Origin: Pseudophaeobacter arcticus DSM 23566
Lineage (GTDB): Bacteria > Pseudomonadota > Alphaproteobacteria > Rhodobacterales > Rhodobacteraceae
Reading direction: 5' to 3'
Assembly: GCF_000473205.1 (NCBI RefSeq)
Contig: NZ_KI421507.1
Span: forward strand, 3,023,057-3,087,056
DNA length: 64,000 nt
Shown here piece by piece: positions 61,321-64,000 of this stretch. The translations under genes were made by a program, and so were the position numbers. Numbering within the stretch: the stretch's first letter is position 1; the number at the start of each line of letters is the position of its first letter. The notes under the pieces are model-generated. The model searched no databases, was not told where the DNA came from, and saw only the letters and a program-made list of their open reading frames with translations.

Positions 61321-62216
61321 GTCAAATCTCCCAAACGTTTATTGGCGGCGCGGGTGGTGGCCGCAAAGGCAACCAGGGCCCCCAGGGGCGGGATCAACAG
61401 TGGCAGAACCCAGCCCCAGCCCTGAAACCCAAGCCCGGTCAAAAAGCCGCCCTCATTCGAGGCGCTTGGCATCAGCCAGACCCCGATCATGCCCAGCCCA
61501 ACGCCAACCGCAGCCCCGCCAAGGGCGCGCAGGGTAAAGCGGCGCACAAAGGCATGCGCAATATAGCTGTCCAGCGCCCCGACTAGACGCAGCACTTCGA
61601 TCACCTGTGCGTTGGCCGCCAGCGCGGCATTGGCCGCCAGCGTGATCATCGCGGCCGTGGCCCCGGCAATCAGCAGAATGGAGACCGTCCCCAGGCGCCG
61701 CAGGGCGCGGGCGGCATCCACCAGCGGCGCGCGCCAGCGGGTATGGTCATCCAGCACTGCGCCCGGCACCTCGGCTTGCAATCGCAGGCGCAGCCCGGTG
61801 CCATCATAGCCGGGATCGCCTTCGATCACCTCGATCAGCTGCGGCACCGGCAGGCTGTCGATGGGCAGGGAGGATCCAAACCAGGGCGCCAGCAGCTCTG
61901 CCTGTTCTTCGGCGCTAAAGGCACGAGCCGAGGCAACCCCAGGGGTCTGGCGCAAAATCGTCAGCGCCGCCTCGGTCTGGGCCTGGCGCTGCTCGGCTGG
62001 GGCATTGATCCGCAGGGTGGCGGCGCGGGCCAGCTCATCCGCCCAGCGGTTGGCCAGCCGCCCCGAGGCCAGCGACAGGGCGAGGGCAAAAACCGCAAGA
62101 AAGGCCATCGCCCCAGAGACAAACAGCGTCAGATGGGCGGTGAATCCGCTGGGCGGCACCACCCGGTCCGCCTGAGCATCGCCCATGATGAGTTTACGCA
62201 ACCGTCCTTCGCTCAT
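61317..62216 (-). CDS. ftsX: Cell division ABC transporter permease FtsX
   Basis: A 299-residue FtsX-like permease. A first membrane helix (LTLFVSGAMAFLAVFALALSLASG, about residues 27-50) is followed by a periplasmic loop (about 60-165) and three C-terminal helices (TVSILLIAGATAAMITLAANAAL; FTLRALGGAAVGVGLGMIGVWLM; FQGWGWVLPLLIPPLGALVAFAATT). With FtsE it regulates septal peptidoglycan hydrolysis. It overlaps the ftsE stop by four bases and its own stop overlaps plsC. Confidence 0.9.
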   Translation of the reverse strand: MSEGRLRKLIMGDAQADRVVPPSGFTAHLTLFVSGAMAFLAVFALALSLASGRLANRWADELARAATLRINAPAEQRQAQTEAALTILRQTPGVASARAFSAEEQAELLAPWFGSSLPIDSLPVPQLIEVIEGDPGYDGTGLRLRLQAEVPGAVLDDHTRWRAPLVDAARALRRLGTVSILLIAGATAAMITLAANAALAANAQVIEVLRLVGALDSYIAHAFVRRFTLRALGGAAVGVGLGMIGVWLMPSASNEGGFLTGLGFQGWGWVLPLLIPPLGALVAFAATTRAANKRLGDLT

Positions 62217-62890
62217 AGGTCTGCCCCCGCTTGGATCAGCTGTTTGGCCGAGATCCGCAACACCCGCGCCTGCACCTGTTTCTTGGCAGCGCGGATCAGC
62301 GCCATATCATGGGTCGCCACCAGAATGGTCTTGCCCATCCGGTTGAGTTCGACCAGCAGCTGCAAAAGCCGTTGTGACATGTCCCAATCGACGTTGCCGG
62401 TGGGCTCATCCGCGATAATCACATCCGGTGACAGGATCACCGACCGTGCAAGTGCCGCCCGCTGCCGCTCGCCGCCGGACAGTTCCGGTGGCAGCGCATC
62501 GGCGCGCTGTGACAGGCCAACCCAGGTCAGCAATTCGCGCAGGTTGGCCTCTTCCTGGGACAGATCCTTGCCAGCGACGATCAGCGGCAGGGCAATGTTT
62601 TCGATCACCGCAAGGTGGTCCAGGAACCGGCAGTCCTGATGCACCACCCCGACACGACGCCGCAGATGCGCCATCTGATCCCGGTCCAGCCCCTGCACAT
62701 CCATGTTAAAGGCCCGCACCCGACCCGAAGTGGGTGTCAGCGCGCCATAGCAGAGTTTCAACAGCGTGGTCTTGCCCGCGCCCGAGGGCCCGGTCAGAAA
62801 ATGAAAAGACCCAGGAGCCAGTTTTACCGAGACATCGCTCAGCAGCTCCCCGCCTCCGTAGTTGTAACCAACGTTTTCCAGCTCTATCAC
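62213..62890 (-). CDS. ftsE: Cell division ATP-binding protein FtsE
   Basis: A 225-residue ABC ATPase that partners FtsX in septum formation. Walker A is GPSGAGKTT, the Q-loop VVHQDCRFLDHLAVIENIALP, signature LSGGERQR, Walker B VIIADEPTGNVD and switch LVATHD. The FtsE-type start VIELENVGYNYGGGELLSDVSVKL begins at a GTG (62890) preceded by GGGGA. A much longer ATG reading (to 63004) would include non-coding upstream DNA and is rejected. It is first in the ftsE-ftsX-plsC-PPOX-membrane protein operon. Confidence 0.9.
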   Translation of the reverse strand: MIELENVGYNYGGGELLSDVSVKLAPGSFHFLTGPSGAGKTTLLKLCYGALTPTSGRVRAFNMDVQGLDRDQMAHLRRRVGVVHQDCRFLDHLAVIENIALPLIVAGKDLSQEEANLRELLTWVGLSQRADALPPELSGGERQRAALARSVILSPDVIIADEPTGNVDWDMSQRLLQLLVELNRMGKTILVATHDMALIRAAKKQVQARVLRISAKQLIQAGADL

Positions 62891-63091
62891 GACTGTCCCC
62901 TGTATACGCAGAGCAGTTTTGCCCCAGCAGCCCGTCAGTTTCAATGGGCCATGGCCCAAAGCACCCAATGCAGCCCCTGACGGAGCCGACAAAGCACAAT
63001 TCACCCTTTCGCCAAAGCGCCGAACTGCCTATTGTCATTTGAAAATACTGCCGACAGCTCCCCGGAGACCGCCGGGGTCAAGGAGATCACT

Positions 63092-64000
63092 ATGCGTCTG
63101 ACCTGCCCGAATTGTGGTGCCCAGTACGAAGTGCCGGATGACGTCATTCCCGAAGAAGGTCGTGATGTGCAGTGCTCCAACTGCGGTGATACCTGGTTTC
63201 AACAGGCTGCGGGCTTTGCCGCCGATGCCGATGCAGACCGCAATTTTGTAGACACCCCACCCGCTGATCCGGCAGCAGGTCCCTCCCAGGTGCAGACCGC
63301 CGCCCCCTCGGCCACCCCCGCGCCCCCTCCCTCGAGCGAGGCCTCCGCTGCGCGCCAGGATCCCACCCCCAGCGATCAATCCGACCTCGCGGATCAGGGC
63401 ACCGGCGGGAGGTTTGCATCCGAGCCCCAACCAGAGGCTTCCGCCGCCCCCGACAGCCCGGCCCAGGAGGTAGCTGAGGCCGCTGTGGCCGCCCCAGCAG
63501 AACACGATGACCCGCGCCCGTCCCAGCAGGCGCAGGACACCGCCGCTGCTGACATCGCCGAGCCTGCCCCCCAGTCGTCGGCCCCCCAGTCGCCCGCCCG
63601 TGGGTTGGATCCCGCCTTGGGCGAGATCCTGCGCGAGGAAGCAAAGCGCGAAGCAAGCCTGCGCGCTGCGGACCAAAGCCAGGCCCAGACATTGGAGACT
63701 CAGCCCAACCTTGGGCTTGATGATCTGCCAGAGAATGAAGAGGCGCAACGTTCCCGGCAGAGCAAAGACCGCATGGCCCGCATTCGCGGCGAAGATCCGC
63801 GCCGGTTGGCAGCCGAGGCCAGCGGGCTCAAACGCGGCGTGCTGCCGGATATCGAAGAGATCAACTCAACGCTGCGCGCAGCAGATAGCCCGCCGCCGCC
63901 AATGTCCGAGCACATGGCACCTGCCCCTCGGAAATCCGGGTTTACCCGTGGGTTTGCCCTGGCGATTCTGGCTGTCCTGGCGCTGGTGATGGTCTACAGC
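63092..64000 (+). CDS. Zinc-ribbon (MJ0042-type) membrane protein, truncated at window end
   Basis: The first 303 codons are present, without a stop. The N-terminus RLTCPNCGAQYEVPDDVIPEEGRDVQCSNCGDTWFQ is the MJ0042 zinc ribbon (two C-x2-C pairs, Cys 5/8 and about 29/32), followed by a long Ala-Pro-Glu-rich low-complexity linker (about residues 40-200), a charged segment (RSRQSKDRMARIRGEDPRRLAAEA), and a membrane helix starting at GFALAILAVLALVMVYS at the edge. AAGGAGA precedes the ATG. It is divergent from ftsE across a 201-base region, a conserved arrangement in this family. Function unknown. Confidence 0.85.
   Translation, partial: MRLTCPNCGAQYEVPDDVIPEEGRDVQCSNCGDTWFQQAAGFAADADADRNFVDTPPADPAAGPSQVQTAAPSATPAPPPSSEASAARQDPTPSDQSDLADQGTGGRFASEPQPEASAAPDSPAQEVAEAAVAAPAEHDDPRPSQQAQDTAAADIAEPAPQSSAPQSPARGLDPALGEILREEAKREASLRAADQSQAQTLETQPNLGLDDLPENEEAQRSRQSKDRMARIRGEDPRRLAAEASGLKRGVLPDIEEINSTLRAADSPPPPMSEHMAPAPRKSGFTRGFALAILAVLALVMVYS

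Overview
The window looks like chromosome of a marine alphaproteobacterium of the family Rhodobacteraceae, probably the Roseobacter group (Phaeobacter/Ruegeria/Leisingera-like). The evidence is high G+C coding sequence, a complete set of ethylmalonyl-CoA (EMC) pathway markers (ccr, ecm, mch, mcl2) beside the TCA genes sdh-mdh-suc-lpd, a paa ring-epoxidase operon, an Irr-type iron box in front of nfuA, and a LuxR/LuxI pair. I see no tRNA, rRNA, CRISPR array, transposase or phage gene. The region is a compact, mostly vertically inherited metabolic backbone with a few interrupted operons.

Layout. 1-7158 (minus): an AtuA-like protein, a biotin-dependent acyl-CoA carboxylase (two subunits), a nitronate-monooxygenase-like flavoprotein and a truncated GntR regulator, probably one degradative operon. 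7438-13272 (plus): thiolase pcaF, paaABCDE and a PaaA/PaaC-like extra gene, with the same palindrome in front of pcaF and again in front of paaD. 13554-17312: branched-chain aminotransferase, universal stress protein, nfuA under an iron box, tsaB-rimI. 17483-22480: a BMP-type ABC importer, probably for nucleosides, with an inserted SnoaL-like gene. 22668-24373: a TauE/SafE exporter and a TIGR02186 protein. 24712-28552 (minus): SDR, RecD-like helicase, AHL synthase and LuxR regulator.

28929-36885: ccr, an acyltransferase, a small secreted protein, ecm, an H-NS-like protein, deoD and a DUF1989 protein. 37068-46178 (minus): two small genes, sdhCDAB interrupted by a lipoprotein and a sulfotransferase-like gene, a VWA/DUF1194 protein, then mch-DUF1737-nnrU and mcl2. 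46665-58589 (plus): small secreted protein, mdh, sucC-(hypothetical)-sucD, sucA-sucB, zinc-ribbon membrane protein, MAPEG protein, lpd. 58649-64000: small genes, then ftsE-ftsX-plsC-PPOX-membrane protein (minus), and a divergent zinc-ribbon protein cut by the window end.

How it fits together: aromatic degradation (paa) yields acetyl-CoA and succinyl-CoA. Acetyl-CoA is assimilated by the EMC pathway and both enter the TCA segment. The most interesting signal is regulatory: sdhC and sucC each carry two copies of the palindrome (T/A)GTGATCACA with exactly the same 21-bp centre-to-centre spacing, suggesting one cooperative TCA regulator. Other signals worth checking are the shared paa palindrome, single palindromes ahead of ccr, nnrU-mch and the luxR region, a three-copy intergenic repeat, and non-TCA genes sitting inside the sdh and suc operons.
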